In this document: piece after piece, positions 1 through 12,015 of the stretch | How positions within the stretch are numbered: position 1 is the stretch's first letter | Layout: each line of letters begins with the position of its first letter | Assembly (NCBI GenBank): GCA_021521415.1 | Contig: JAIQDT010002847.1 | Location: 62,001 to 126,000, forward strand | Source of the DNA: Bidens hawaiensis | Lineage: Eukaryota > Streptophyta > Magnoliopsida > Asterales > Asteraceae | DNA: 64,000 nucleotides | Direction: 5' to 3' | The notes under the pieces: generated by a model | What the model was told of the DNA's origin: nothing | The model's input: the letters and a program-made list of their open reading frames with translations, nothing else | The model's database searches: none | Program-made: the position numbers and the translations under genes

Positions 1-1480
1 CTCAGGGATCCTCTATTTTCCAGCAAGGATCATCTATCCTTCAACAGTGGTCCATGGGTCAGCAAACTCAAGGATCCTCGTTCCCTCAACAAGGATCATC
101 TATCCTTCAACAAGGATCCATGGGTCAGCAAACTCAAGGATCCTCGTTCCTTCAGCCGGGATCCTCTGGGATTTATCACCAAGGATCCTTCAACTCCCAA
201 CTTCAAGGATCCTTCTTCCAGAATCAAGGATCCTCAGGACTTTAACATCAGAGGTCTTCGGAGGTCCATGAAGGAGACATCATCCCCATGCAAACCGTTG
301 CCTCTGGTGGACCAGCTACCATGGCAGATGCTTCTTACCGTGGCTACACTTCTGGGATGTCAACGTTCAATCAACCGAGAGGTAACATGTATAATCATAT
401 ATCTTTAGACACTACCTTGGCTCTATGCAGGATACAGGTATCAACCAGGATATGGCTAAGGAACTTCAGAAGCTTAAGGATATGATATCCAGCGTGCCAG
501 GAGTGGTCCGTCCAATTCCTGAAATACCAGAAGGGAGCCATAAGTTGTCCAGATTTGCTCCACCTATTTGTAATGCTGAAGTCCCGAAACGCTTTTAAAC
601 CCCCCAACATGAAGGTGTATGATGGGACCACTGATCCGGAAGAGCACATGGCTCAATATAGGAAGAGGATGGAGATCAATCCAATTCCTGAAAGACTCAA
701 GGAAGCATGTCTATGCAAGGGTTTCGGATCCACACTAACATGATCTGCACTTAAATGGCTGCTAAGTCTTCCTCCCTATTCTGTTACTTCTTTTTCGCAA
801 TTAGTTAACTTGTTCAACAACCAATTTTCTTGTAGTAGGAAATTTGAGAAGTTAACTAGTGATTTGTATAGAGTTGTCCAACTTTATAATGAATCCCTTA
901 GGGATTTTGTTACAAGGTTTGGCAGGGAGGCCCTAGAGATCCCTAGTCTTGGTATGGATACGGCTGTTGAAGCATTCAAGATGGGACTTCAAAGGGACTC
1001 CCAATTTTATGATGATCTTGTGATGACTCCATGCAGGACTTTAGATGAAGTCAGAAACAGGGCACTCAGATTTATAAGACTAAAAGATGACAAGAAGATC
1101 CAAGAACGGTTAGGAGCTCCAACGAAACAAGAGTCATCTAACCAGAAACAACGATCCTCATTCAGGAACAACGACTCAAAGCTGTACTCGAAATCCAACA
1201 ATCAAAATGTCTGGGCAGTTGAAGAAGGAGAAGATGATGAGGACTACCCAAGTATTTCCGAATATTTCTTCTCTGTCGATACTCATGGTTTGATTTGTGC
1301 CATGAAGGATCTTGGAGAGAAAGCAAGGTGGCCTCGAAAAAATGAGAAAATAACATCCTTAAAGACAAGTCCAAGTGGTGTGCATTCCATGAAGACTTTG
1401 GCCATCAGATAGAAGGTTATATTGGTTTAAGGAGGGAAATTGGATACCTCCTGAGCAAGGGTCATTTCAAAGAGCTCTTG
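1..1480 (+). pseudogene. gag: TatE gag (degenerate)
   Basis: Gag packages element RNA into virus-like particles. The first 240 bases encode imperfect repeats rich in Gln-Gly-Ser-Ser, like the 66-bp repeats of TatD and TatA gag. A Retrotrans_gag-type core follows at about 610-1080, with words such as ALKWLLSL, RKFEKLTSDLYRV and ESLRDFVTRF. An acidic linker (about 1220) and a zinc-knuckle-like segment (about 1383-1425) follow. The last Cys of that knuckle, present in TatD as EGCIGL, is Tyr here. Several frameshifts and stops break the frame, including TAA at 597 and TGA at 741, so no full-length Gag can be made. Confidence 0.88.
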
Positions 1481-2179
1481 GGGAGAAAAAAGTCTAGGAT
1501 CCAGGATCCTGAAGATGTACCACAGAAAGAAACTCCGCCTCCACCAGACGCACAAGTAATCAACTTCATCTCCGGTGGCTCAGATATATACGGTACTTCT
1601 TTCTCCTCAGCAAAAAGACACGCCAAAGAAACAAAGTTAGAGAACGGGGAACGACCAGTCATATCCAATACTTTGACGATTGACAAAAGAATCTTCTTTG
1701 ATAAAGAAAATAAGACAAGCATCCAAGATCCTCACCACGATGGTTTGATTGTAACTTTATTTATTGCTAACCATTATGTGCGCAGGATCCTAGTCGACGG
1801 TGGAAGCTCGGTCAACATCATCCAACATGACGTACCACAGAAAATGAACATCCCGGACTCAGAAATCATCCCGAGAACCTCGGTGCTAGTGGGTTTCAGT
1901 GGTGAAACTAAGAAAACATTGGGGGACATCAAACTCCCAATATACATTGAAGGGTTAAACTCTTACCAAAAATTTTGTGTTATTGACAATCTTTCTTGTT
2001 TCAATGTTATTCTTGGCAGGCCTTGGATACATGGAATGAAAGCTGTAGCCTCTACTTACCATCAGTGCATCAAACTACCAACTCCTTGGGGAGTAGTAAG
2101 AATAGATGGTGACTAAGTGGAAGCCAAGAATTATTATTCTTCATACATGAAGCCGACAGCTAAACAAACGATAGCATAG
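1481..2179 (+). pseudogene. pro: TatE aspartic protease region
   Basis: Retropepsin-like domain that would cleave the polyprotein. The active-site motif is ILVDGGSSVNII at about 1788, the Asp-Gly-Gly-Ser-Ser variant seen in Tat and related plant elements. A flap/hydrophobic-Gly signature ILGRPWIHGM follows at about 2010. The frame is continuous with the end of gag. A private CAA-to-TAA change makes a stop at 2114-2116. The family-wide UAG follows at 2177-2179. Confidence 0.88.
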
Positions 2180-2185
2180 CAATTA
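2177..2185 (+). promoter_or_regulatory. Candidate leaky UAG between protease and RT (TatE copy)
   Basis: The sequence reads GCA TAG CAA TTA CAA, in frame with both the upstream protease and the downstream RT frame (RT codons resume 27 bases on). UAG-CAR-YYA is the established readthrough context of tobamovirus replicase genes. The same stop and context recur at 19774 and 35055. Confidence 0.6.
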
Positions 2186-3690
2186 CAACAACATCCTAGG
2201 GAAGTGTTGGAAGCTCGGGAGCGAGACGTAAAAGAAGTATCTTTAGATCCTGAAGATCCAGACATGAAGGTGTTCCTAGGATCCTGTATCCCTGACGAGA
2301 TCGAGGAGGATATAATATTCTTCCTAAAGCGACGAAAATTCACGTTTGCCTTCAGACATTCAGACATGACAGGTATTTCTAAGGAGGTAATTACTCATAA
2401 GTTGGGCCTTGATTATTTTATTAAACCCTTCCATCAGAAGCGAATGAAATTCGCTCCTGAGAGGAAGGCGATCATACAAGAAGAAGTTGAAAAACTTCTT
2501 AAGGCCGGTATGATCAGAGAGGTTAAGTATCCTCGATGATTGGCTAATGTGGTTGTTGTTTCTAAAAAGAATGGAAAGTGGAGGGTGGGTGTCGATTTTA
2601 CTGATTTAAACAAGGCATGCCCCAAGGATCCTTTCCCGTTACCACATATAGACTCCATGGTGGATGCAACGGCAGCGCATGAGATGCTTAACTTTATGGA
2701 TGCTTTCTCTGGATTTCAACAAATTTATATGGAACCATCTGATCAAGAGGATACAACATTCATGACTCCTACCGGCATATATTGTTATATTGCTATGCCG
2801 TTCGGACTAAGAAATGCAGGGGAAACATATCAAAGATTGGTCAACATGATGTTCAAGGATCAGTTAGGCAAAACCGTGGAAGTCTACATAGATGACATGG
2901 TAGTGCAGTCGAAGAGGGCTGAGGATCATCTTAGAGATCTTGAAGAAGCATTTAATATCCTTGATCAGTACAATATGAAACTGAATCCGTCAAAATGCCA
3001 TTTTGGTGTTAAGGCTGGAAAGTTTCTAGGATACATGGTGACCAAAAGGGGAATAGAAGCGAGCCCCGATCAGATAGAAGCCATCATTAATTTAAAGTCT
3101 TTTGTGAATGCTAAAGATGTCCAGAGACTGACGGGAATAATAGCTACTCTCAACAGATTCATTTCCAGATCCTCAGAGAAGTGCAAAGACTTCTATGATA
3201 TCTTGAGGAAAAATAAAAAGTTTGAATGGACTCAAAGGCATGAAGATGCACTAAAGGCTCTTAAGGATTATCTATCCTCAGCACCTGCTTTGATGAAGCC
3301 AATAGATGGTGAGCCGCTGTCTCTGTACTTAGCTGTGTCAGGTAATGCAATAAGTGTTGTTCTAGCCAAGGATCATGAAGGACAACAGCACCCGGTATAT
3401 TATGTAAGTAAAAGCTTGTTAAAATGCAGAGTTCATATATTCTCACCTTGAAAAATTAATTCTTGCTTTAATTATGGCCTCAACCAAGTTGAGACACTAC
3501 TTTGAAACACATACTATTATTTTGAGAACTAAGTATCCTGTTTAGAATGTGCTTAGAAAACCAGAATTGTCAGGAAGGATGGCCAAATGGACTGTGAAAT
3601 TGAGCGCATTTGATATTCAGTATGAGCCTAGAACAGCCATTAAGTCACAAGCGCTTGCAGACTTTGTGGCTGATTTCAGTAGTGACATGC
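2180..3690 (+). pseudogene. pol: TatE reverse transcriptase and first RNase H
   Basis: RT copies the element RNA into DNA and RNase H removes the RNA strand. Visible RT blocks are NVVVVSKKNGKWR, VDFTDLNKACPKDPFPLP, AMPFGLRNAG and the catalytic YIDDM at about 2888. The RNase H segment follows (LAVSGNAISVVL, PVYYVSKSL at about 3330-3415). TGG became TGA at 2537-2539 just before the RT core. A one-base gain near 3421 shifts the frame in RNase H, and a TAG lies near 3543. Confidence 0.9.
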
Positions 3691-4176
3691 AAGAGGAAGC
3701 TGATTTGGAGGTTCAACAACTGGAAGAAACCAAGGATCCTTGGATCCTCTTTACTGATGGAGCATCCAACGTAAGAGGAACAGGATTGGGTATCCTACTG
3801 AAATCGCCACAGGGGGACATAATACCCCAGTCAATTGCATGTGCATTTCAAGCCACCAATAATGAAGCGGAATACGAAGCTCTGATCGCAGGTTTGCAAT
3901 TAGCTAAACACATGACGATCAGGTATCTTCAAGTATATGTGGATTCTTTATTGATGGCTAACCACTTTAATGGCTCATATGCTGTTAAAGGTGAAAAACT
4001 AATCAAATATCTAGATGTTGTAAAGGAACTATCAAAGTTCTTCGATTCTTTTAGTATTATACAGGTACCAAGAGAAGAGAATGTTGGGGCAAATGCCTTA
4101 GCAAATTTAGCTTCATCATTGAAGATTCCAGAAGATACGAAGATCCCAATATCCATGTACTCTCACCAGCAATAGG
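3691..4176 (+). pseudogene. TatE second (archaeal-type) RNase H domain
   Basis: A second RNase H follows the first, beginning with ILFTDGASNVRGTG at about 3745, then NNEAEYEALIAG and VYVDSLL. These carry the Asp, Glu and Asp of the active site. The fourth acidic residue sits in AGADALANLAS in TatC, TatD and TatA. Here the word is GANALA, so the catalytic Asp is Asn. A dual RNase H is characteristic of Tat-lineage elements. Confidence 0.85.
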
Positions 4177-5342
4177 AGAACAGGAAGTTGGGGAGATAAT
4201 ATTATCCTCAAGTAATCAAGGATCTTGGATCCTCCCGCTCAAGAAGTTCATTCAAAATGGAGAGATTCCAGCCACAGAGAAACCTAAGTCCTTCAAAATT
4301 AAGACATCACAATACATTCTATTAAATAATATTCTGTATAGGAAATCTCTTGCAGGTCCATACTTAAGATGTAACGAAGATCCTGAAATTCAAGAGGTGC
4401 TCAAAGTCTTTCACGAAGGAGATTGCGGTAATCATACCGGAGGTAGAGCCCTATTCACTAGGATTCTGCGAACAGGATACTTCTGGCCTACCATGAAGAG
4501 AGATGCCATGGAGTACTCAAAGAAGTATGATTCATGTCAAAGACATGGCAATATTCTGCATCATCCAGTAGAGCCTATGTATCCTATATCCTCATCATGG
4601 CATTTCATGAAGTGGGGCATGGATATCGTGGGTAAGCTATCTAAAGCGCCATGAGGAAAAGTATTCATGCTTGCAATGACTGATTACTTTTCAAAGTGGA
4701 TAGAAGCATAAGCTTTCGTTCAAGTCCGCGAAAAAGAGGTGATATCCTTCATTAAAAGAAATATTATTACTAGATTTGGTATCCCTTCAGAAATTTTTCG
4801 TGACAATGGTTCCCAGTTTATCGGGAAAAGAACCACTAAATTTTGTGACAGTTGGGGCATTAAGATGATTACCTCCACACCAATTCATCCTCAAGCTAAT
4901 GGTCAAGCAGAATCAAGTAACAAGATTATTATCAACAACTTGAAGAAGAAAATAGGATCCAAGAAAGGCAGGTGGGCCGAAGTGCTACCATATGTTCTTT
5001 GGGCTGATAGAATAACACCAAAGAATGCAACAGGTCAAACACCCTTCTCATTGGTGTTTGGCTCAGAAGCTGTAATCCCTATGGAGATGGTGGTTCCTAT
5101 AGCTAGAACAAGCATCCGTGATCCTCAAGCCAACAACGAAATCCTTCTCCAAGATCTGGATACTGTTAATGAGCTCAGAGACCTAGCTAAAATCAGAATG
5201 GCCGCATATCAGCAAAGGGTAGCTGGGGCATACAACAAGAATATTAGGATTCGAAGATTTCAAGAAGGAGATCTAGTTTTGAGGAAAGCCTTACAAAACA
5301 CAACCAATCCAGCAGATGGAAAGCTAGCACCTAAATGGGAAG
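4177..5342 (+). pseudogene. int: TatE integrase (truncated at the C-terminus)
   Basis: Integrase inserts element DNA into the genome. The zinc-binding HHCC region (HEGDCGNHTGG) is visible at about 4410. The first Cys of its CxxC pair is Tyr here (KKYDSCQRH). The catalytic core has AMTDYFSKW (D), RDNGSQF (D) and QAESSNK (E) at about 4674, 4800 and 4905. Two stops interrupt it, at 4652-4654 and near 4710. The reading ends at APKWE, where TatB's LTR begins at 5343; about 40 residues present in TatD and TatA are missing. Confidence 0.88.
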
Positions 5343-6244
5343 TGTTTTGGACAAAAATCAGCTAAGGATCAAGTATCCAAATCTGTTATGTGAGGTAAGG
5401 TGCCAATTCGATAATAACAAGTGTATAAGCGTGATATTGGTGAACACAATAGTTTGATCACGAAGGAAAAAGCCCTTAACCAAGATAATCTTACTTCGGT
5501 CAAAACTTATCAAGGCAATCGTTGGTAAAATAGCTCCGGTCAATGATTAATAAGATAATCTTTGGTCGAAGCACTTTAGTCAATGATCAACAAGGTAACC
5601 TTTGGTCGATGAGTATATGGTTATCTCGGTCTCCGGCACAAAAAACCCCTGGACGGTGAAAACTATCACCGTCAAGTTTATTAATGAACAAAACGCGATT
5701 ACAAGTGTGTTGGAGAATATGATCGAGATTACAATGAAAGCTAGTGTTGAGAGAGTGTTTAGTTCTGCTCAAGTGTGTGTGTAAGTACATGTGTGTTTTC
5801 TATTCGATCATTACTCGATTAAATAAGAAAATATCAATAACAACATTTCTTATCTATCCGGAAGTCTTCCACCTAGCCACTCCACGACCTTTGACCACGT
5901 GCCAATAGTCACACAGTAGCGAAATAAGCGGAAGAATGAGTCACACAGCCGTTGATGATATTTAAACTTCAATCTTCTAGAGAGTTCGTCCATAATCAGC
6001 TATGTTGAATTAGGATCCTATATCCATGTTCCAGCTATAGGATGTTCCATGAGGATAATTGATGCAAATTCATCTTGGAGTTGATACACCTGTCTAACAC
6101 ATCACCATACTAAATGCAATCATTAGTTAACAAACAATACCGAGGATCGTCGATCCTTTATATCCTGACATAAATTTCAAGGATAAACTATCCATAAGAT
6201 AGTTAAGGATAAAGGATCCTCAGTATAAAAATCATGGCCTAATA
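5343..6244 (-). repeat. TatB 3' LTR (type 1, about 902 bp)
   Basis: Reverse complement of the LTR of complete element TatA. It starts TGTTTTGGACAAAAATC (complement of the ...TTGTCCAAAACA end) and ends GGCCTAATA (complement of TGTTAGGCC with one change). The polypurine tract complement (ATTGCCCCCAAAAT) follows at 6245, so this is the 3' LTR of a minus-strand element. The AATAAA and hairpin block is present in reverse at about 5650-5690. Confidence 0.92.
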
Positions 6245-6461
6245 ATTGCCCCCAAAATGGCGGGTGACAGTGGAGCACAGCTGTCATTTTGAAATTCAAA
6301 ATCTGCAAAATAGTAGATGATTAGACGTGTGTCAGGCGGTTGATATTCATAAACCACAATTACAAGCCGCCTATATATGTGATAATTATAATCCTTTTAT
6401 AATCACACACTTTAATCATATCTCAGGTATCCTTTCATCTTTTTATTTATCTTTATCCGAT

Positions 6462-6876
6462 ATGTCGACTGCTTCTACATCTTCTTCCTCTTCCTTTTTC
6501 CTTCATGACGAACTATATTCGCAAAACATCCTTCAATAACCTTCTTCCGAAGTCTGTAAATTCACAGACTCGGAAGTTGATGAGATTCGATCATGTTTTC
6601 CAATCAACACGGTTTTCCGACCTTTCGATTCCACAGCTCGCAGTGACAGCATCTCGAAAACCTGGGTTTGCTTTCTGGCCCAGCCGTTTCTCATAGGTTA
6701 TAAGTACCCTTTCCCCAATTTCACTCAAAGGTTCTTCAACTTGGCGGGAATTTTTTATATTCAAGCTATGCCAATGTTGTGGAGAGTCCTTCACACCATA
6801 GAAAGGATTACCGTAGAGGAGGGATGCGAGTTTGGCTTAGAGGTACTAGCGTATCTGTACAACCTTATTACCCATG
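6462..6876 (+). pseudogene. TatB antisense gene, N-terminal part (gypsy-type transposon protein)
   Basis: Runs opposite to TatB's own coding direction. It starts MSTASTSSSSS, as the TatA antisense gene does (MSTASSSSSSS). After frameshifts it gives recognisable pieces such as FRPFDS, KTWVCF, FLIGYKYPFP and YIQAMPM...WRVL. These resemble the plant family annotated as putative gypsy-type transposon protein (Pfam Transposase_28, from memory). A CTATATAT box lies at about 6370, some 90 bp before the ATG, at the same relative place as in TatA. Its function is not known. The frame breaks at about 6537 and is cut by TatC's LTR at 6877. Confidence 0.7.
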
Positions 6877-7706
6877 TGTTTCGGATAAAAATCACTCAAG
6901 GATAATGTATCCAAATTCGTTTAGTGAGGATTAGTGCTATGGTGATGTAAAAAAGTATGTATTGATTGCAAACACAAACACAAGGATTTGTTACGGGGAA
7001 ATGCCCTTGATCAGGTTCGGATCGCCGACACAAAAATCCCTGGTGATGACAAATCGTCTATCACCACTTTATTAATCAAAAAAGGGTGTTACAATTGTGG
7101 AGATTATGATTAGTGTTACAACGAAAGCTATGTGTGCGAGCTCTCATAGAGAGAATAGTCAGGTGTGTGTATATACAATGTGTCTTATAACTGATCATAA
7201 TGTCAATTATATATAATAGATAATAACTCAATGGAGTTATTAATAATAAAGGCTATTAACTAATTTTCCTAAAAATCCGCCTTCGCCTTTAATATAATCG
7301 TAACTGCCATTTTGACCACGTTCTTCATTACTCAGGCTGCGAAATAGGGGGTAGACCAGGTCTTGGAGCCGTTACACTTGATAAATATCAGCCTTCATAT
7401 AAGAAACAACCGTTAATAGCACCAAATACCGAGGATCCATGATCCTGACATAGCTCTGGAACTCTTCAGAAGGATAACTGATCCAGACACGTCAATATCT
7501 TTTTGACTGCAAGTCAGTGGATAGACTGAGTCTTCTAACCGTTATACCTGCTAAATATAAGACTACACATGAGAACAACCATTAATAACTAATAAGTACT
7601 ATGGATCCTTGATCCTGATGGGATTTGGAACACACGCTAAGGATAACTGATCCAAAACATATGCCAGGATAACATATCCACAGTGTCAAATTTCTGTGCA
7701 CTAACA
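6877..7706 (-). repeat. TatC 3' LTR (type 2, about 830 bp)
   Basis: Reverse complement of a type-2 LTR. It begins TGTTTCGGATAAAAATCAC and ends GTGCACTAACA, immediately followed by the complement of the polypurine tract ATTGCCCCCAAAAT. Contains the reversed AATAAA plus GGTGAT...ATCACC hairpin near 7040-7075. It is longer than TatD's LTR (653 bp), with extra GGATCC/GGATA-rich sequence at about 7430-7620. Confidence 0.9.
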
Positions 7707-9143
7707 ATTGCCCCCAAAATGGCGGTTGTGATAAGATCACAGCTGTCATTTTGCCTTTGAATTCAAACTTCCTGCAAAAACATATGAGATTTGACAAGCT
7801 GGATATAATTATCATATTTTAATGGAGTTTCCTTGGGAACTTCCCTTCCGGTTGTATATCCTTCTCCCTGCAAATCATGAACAACTAGTAACACCTGTTT
7901 AACCCGGGTGGATGATCCAGTTTTATGAATGGTGTTATTTTGCAACTACAAGCATAGAATAATTGTACTAAAAGACGGGTTAAGATTTTTGGTAATTGCA
8001 AGTAAGTTTAATAAATAGTATCTTTTAACTATTTGTTGATTGTCTGTTATTTTATAAAAGCGTGTTTGTTATAGTTTTAGATCTTTAAATAGTTTTAAGA
8101 AATATTCTTTGAGAAAAAGCTTTAAGGATAGAGCATCGTTGTAAAAACAATTTTAAGGATCCTGAATCCTTACAAAAAAGAGTTTATAAAGATTTTAGCC
8201 AAGTAAATGTAAATTTATAAGTAGAAATCATACCATAAGGTCTGGTTAGACCTAAGTTACCATAAATATTGATCCTTTTGCAATCCTTATAAAACTGAAT
8301 TTAAGAATTTTGAATCCATAAGTATTGATCCTTCGGTGATCCTCAGAATCTAATTTATGATACCTGATGCAAATAACTTATGATATTATCTGGGATTAAA
8401 CCAATAAACCGGGGACAAGCCCAAAAAATAAACTGGGGACAAGCCTGTGCAACTGGGGACAAGCCCGTGTAATCTGGGGACAAGCCCGTGAACTGGGGAC
8501 AAGCCCAAAAAATGGGGACAAGCCCAAAACTGGGGACAAGCCCAAATACGGATGTTAACTGGGGAATCGCCCAAACCGGGATTTAGCCCAAACGTGAGAT
8601 AACGTGAAAACGTTATAAACCTTAGTTAACATGAAAATGTTAGAAACCTTTGTCTTGAGATAACGTGAAAACGTTATAAACCGGTGGTATGGTACGTCTA
8701 CCATAAATCGTAGGATCCTCCATATAGCCGAAAGCAACGAAGTTGTCAGCCACTAAGCGTGTACTAGTCCCGCTGACCCGGACTATACGTTGGATAACGT
8801 GCGCTCCAAGCGAGAGTGTAGAAACTCTAATTTATAAGAAAGGTGAAATGCTTTAAACCTTGGAGGGTATGACCATCGGGGGTCATACCCAATCGTGGGC
8901 TAGGCCAAGGAAAACAGCGATGTACCTTAAGCGTGAGGGAGAGGTGGCTAACCTCTTAGACATTGAATCTTCTTATTGAAACCTGCATTGTTACTTAAAA
9001 ACTTGGAAAAGACAAACGTTAAAAATATATTATCCTTAAATTAATAAGAATCTGAAAAGGATAAGTGATCAGATAGATGTTACCGATTTTAGGATCCTAT
9101 ATCATTTAAAAATATTCGATCCTCTTAGGATACTTGATCCTGA
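7707..9143 (-). other. TatC 3' untranslated region, no antisense gene
   Basis: About 1.4 kb between integrase and polypurine tract, with no coding signal. It contains the 16-bp minisatellite (8395-8560), a repeated block around AACGTGAAAACGTT (about 8595-8680) and many GGATCC/TATCC words. The large antisense gene of TatA is absent. Confidence 0.75.
8395..8560 (-). repeat. 16-bp minisatellite in TatC (GGGCTTGTCCCCAGTT units)
   Basis: About nine imperfect copies of AACTGGGGACAAGCCC on the plus strand, i.e. GGGCTTGTCCCCAGTT in element orientation, with 0-10 bases between cores. The same array, with other copy numbers, occurs at the same place in TatD and TatA. Long open frames here come only from the repeat. 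Confidence 0.9.
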
Positions 9144-11999
9144 TCAGAAAAAGTACTTCTTGAGATGGATAGCATTCCATGCTCTTAGTATTCTGTGGCC
9201 CTCCATTGTAAGCAAATGATATGCCCCCTTTCCTGCCTCCGACTCGATCTGATAAGGTCCTTTCCATTTGGGTGCTAACTTTCCATCAGCCGGATTGGTA
9301 GTATTTTGGAAGGCTTTCTTTAAAACCAAATCTCCTTCTTGAAATCTTCCGATTCTTATATTTTTGTTGTATGCCCCAACTACCCTTTGTTGATAAGCTG
9401 CCATTCTGATTTTGGCCAGGTCTTAGAGTTCTTCTACAGTATCCAAGTCTTCAAGAAGGATTTCTTCATTGGCTTCAGGATCACGGATGCTCGTTCTTGC
9501 TGTAGGAATCACCATTTCTGTAGGAATTACTGTCTCTGAGCCAAATACCAATGAGAATGGTGTCTGGCCTGTTGCATTCTTGGGTGTTGTCTTGTCGGCC
9601 CAAAGAACATAAGGTAGCTTTTCGGCCCACTTTCCCTTCTTGGATCCTAATTTACTCTTCAGATTATTGATGATAATTTTGTTGCTGGACTCTGCTTGAC
9701 CATTAGCTTGAGGATGTACTGGAGTAGAAGTTATCATCTTGATTCCCCAACTGTCACAAAAGTTAGTGGTTCTTTTCCCGATAAACTGGGAACCATTGTC
9801 ACAAATAATTTCAGAAGGGATACCAAATCTAGTTATAATATTTATTTTAATAAAGGATATAACTTCCCTTTCTCGGACTTGCACGAATGCTTCTGCTTCA
9901 ATCCATTTAGAGAAGTAGTCTGTCATAGCAAGCATAAAGACCTTTCCGCTTGGTGCCTTTGGTAGCTTGCCTACAATATTCATTCCCCATTTCATGAAAG
10001 GCCATGAAGAGGATATAGGATACATAGGTTCTACTGGCTGGTGAAGAATATTTCCATGCCTTTGGCAAGCATCACACTTCTTTGAGTATTCCATAGCATC
10101 CTTCTTCATTGTTGGCCAGAAGTATCCAGTCCTCAGTATCCTGGAGAATAATGCTCTTCCCCCTGTGTGGTTGCCGCAATCGCCTTCGTGGAAGTCTTGA
10201 AGTACCTCTTGTATTTCAGGATCCTCAATGCATCTCAGATAGGAACCTGCAAGAGATTTTCTATACACAATATCTTGTAAAATAACGAATTGTGATACCT
10301 TTAATCTGAAAGCTTTAGGATTTTCCCCTGCAGGGATCTCTCCATCTTGAAGGAATTTTTTGATTGAAAGGATCCAAGATCCTACTTTTGAAGAGGATGG
10401 AGGATCCGTATGTTCTCCTGTGCAATCCACTGTTATCTTCACGGATTCTTGTTCTCCAATTGCCGGAGACAATATATGAATGATGGGTACCTTTACATCA
10501 TCCGGGATCTTCAACGATGATGCTAAGTTTGCTAAGGCATCTGCCCCAGCATTCTCTTCCCTTGGTACATGTATTATACTGAACAATTCGAAGGATTTCG
10601 CCAATTCCTTCACAATTTCTAAATATTTGACCATATTCTCACCTTTCACAGTACAAGAACCTTTAAAGTGGTTAGTTATAAGTAAAGAGTCTATATAAAA
10701 TTGAAGATACTTGATCCTCATCTGTTTGGCTAAGAGTAAACCTGCGATAAGTGCTTCGTATTCTGCCTCATTGTTGGTGGCTTGGAATGCACATACAATG
10801 GACTGGGGTATTATGTCCCCCTGTAGCGATTTTAGTAGTATGCCCAAACCTGTTCCTCTTACATTGGATGCTCCATCTGTGAAGAGGATCCAAGGATCCT
10901 TGGTTTCTTCAAGTTGTTGGACTTCTAGATCAGCTTCATTTTGCATGTTACTACTGAAATCAGCCACAAAGTCTGCAAGCGCTTGTGATTTAATGGCTGT
11001 TCTAGGCTCATACTGAATATCATATGCACTCAGCTTCACAACCCACTTGGCCATCCTACCTGACATTTCTGGTTTTCTAAGCACATTCTTAACAGGATAG
11101 TTAGTTCTTAAAATAATAGTATGTGTTTCAAAATAGTGTCTCAACTTGGTTGAGGCCATAATCAAAGCAAGAATTAATTTTTCAAGGTGAGAATACCTGA
11201 CCTCTGCGTCTAAGAGGCTTTTACTTACATAATAAACGAGATGTTGTTCACCTTCATGATCCTTTACCAAAACGGCACTTACTGAATTTCCTGAGACAGT
11301 TAAATACAGATATAAGGATTCTCCATCCACAGGCTTCATTAGAGTTGGAGCTGAGGATAAGTAATCCTTCAAGGCTGTAAGCACATCCTTATGCTTTTCC
11401 GTCCATTCAAACTTCTTATTCTTCCTAAGGATGTCATAGAAGTCCTTGCACTTCTCGGAGGATCTTGATATGAACCTATTGAGAGCAACTATTCTTCCCG
11501 TGAGCCTTTGGACATCCTTTTCATTTGCAGGAGACTTCAAGTTGATGATGGCTTCAATCTGCTCGGGGCTTGCTTCAATCTCTCTTTGGGTGACCATGTA
11601 CCCTAGAAACTTTCCAGCCTTAACACCAAAATGGCATTTTGACGGATTCAGTTTCATATTGTACTGGTCGAGGATATTGAATGCTTCCTCGAGGTCTCTA
11701 AGGTGATCCTCAGGTTTCTTCGACTTTACCACCATATCGTCTATGTATACTTCCATAGTCTTGCCCAACTGATCCTTGAACATCATGTTGACTAATCTTT
11801 GGTATGTTGCCCTTGAATTTCTTAGTCCAAACGGCATAGCAGTATAACAGTATATGTCGGTAGGAGTCATGAATGCTGTATCCTCTTGATCAGATGGTTC
11901 CATCTGAATTTATTGGAATCCAGAGGAAGCATCCATAAAGGTAAGCATTTCATGTCCTGCCGTTGCATCCACCATGTCCTGCCGTTGCATCCACCATGG
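9144..11999 (-). pseudogene. pol: TatC pol: RT (partial), two RNase H domains, integrase
   Basis: Longest coding stretch of the window: about 826 codons open from 11903 to 9423, then 87 more to 9144 after one stop (AGA-type codon to TAA near 9423). The RT part starts late, just before the AMPFGLRN and YIDDM blocks. It is preceded by a stop at about 11911 and the 11999 truncation. RNase H (LTVSGNSVSAVL), second RNase H (FTDGASNVRGTG, NNEAEYEAL, AGADALANLAS, all acidic residues kept) and integrase follow. Integrase keeps [33 protein letters not shown] and QAESSNK. It ends HLKKYFF, the family terminus. The two enzyme domains after RT look undamaged, but RT lacks its N-terminal half. Confidence 0.9.
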
Positions 12000-12015
12000 A
12001 ATCTTATCACAACCT

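Larger units (their letters stand above)
1..5342 (+). mobile_element. TatE: truncated Ty3/gypsy Tat-lineage retrotransposon, internal region only
   Basis: The window opens inside a Ty3/gypsy internal region that runs gag, protease, reverse transcriptase, RNase H, second RNase H, integrase on the plus strand. This order plus two RNase H domains is the signature of the plant Tat lineage (Ogre/Retand/Tat4 group). It aligns almost base for base with TatD from about 17.6 to 22.9 kb. The copy is dead: frameshifts near 243, 413, 1365 and 3421, and stops at about 597, 741, 2115, 2538, 3543, 4653 and 4710. It ends inside the integrase C-terminus at 5342, where an LTR in the opposite orientation begins. 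The LTR at 12032-12685 may be its displaced 3' end (inference). Confidence 0.93.
5343..6876 (-). mobile_element. TatB: 3' fragment of a minus-strand Tat element (type 1)
   Basis: Consists of the 3' LTR, the polypurine tract and about 630 bp of adjacent internal sequence carrying the start of the antisense gene. It cuts TatE at 5342 and is itself cut by TatC's LTR at 6877. The rest is absent from the window, so nesting was followed by a deletion (inference). Confidence 0.85.
6877..11999 (-). mobile_element. TatC: minus-strand Tat element lacking its 5' half
   Basis: Holds 3' LTR, 3' untranslated region with minisatellite, and a pol region read from about 11999 down to 9144. Gag, protease, the 5' part of RT and the 5' LTR are missing. 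At the break a segment of about 22 bp (TGTCCTGCCGTTGCATCCAC) is present twice in tandem (about 11951-11996). The sequence then joins the 3' end of a plus-strand element. The five bases left of the LTR are CCATG and no matching TSD exists on the right, so this end was lost. Confidence 0.88.

Noticed and set aside
1..300. GGATCC (BamHI) density as a cloning or vector artefact
   Set aside because: The word is spread with variants (GGATCA, GGATAA, TATCC) over LTRs and coding repeats of several elements in native plant context.
3929..4156. Minus-strand frames inside the Tat coding regions
   Set aside because: They mirror RNase H, RT and gag codons on the other strand and recur only because the sense proteins are conserved.
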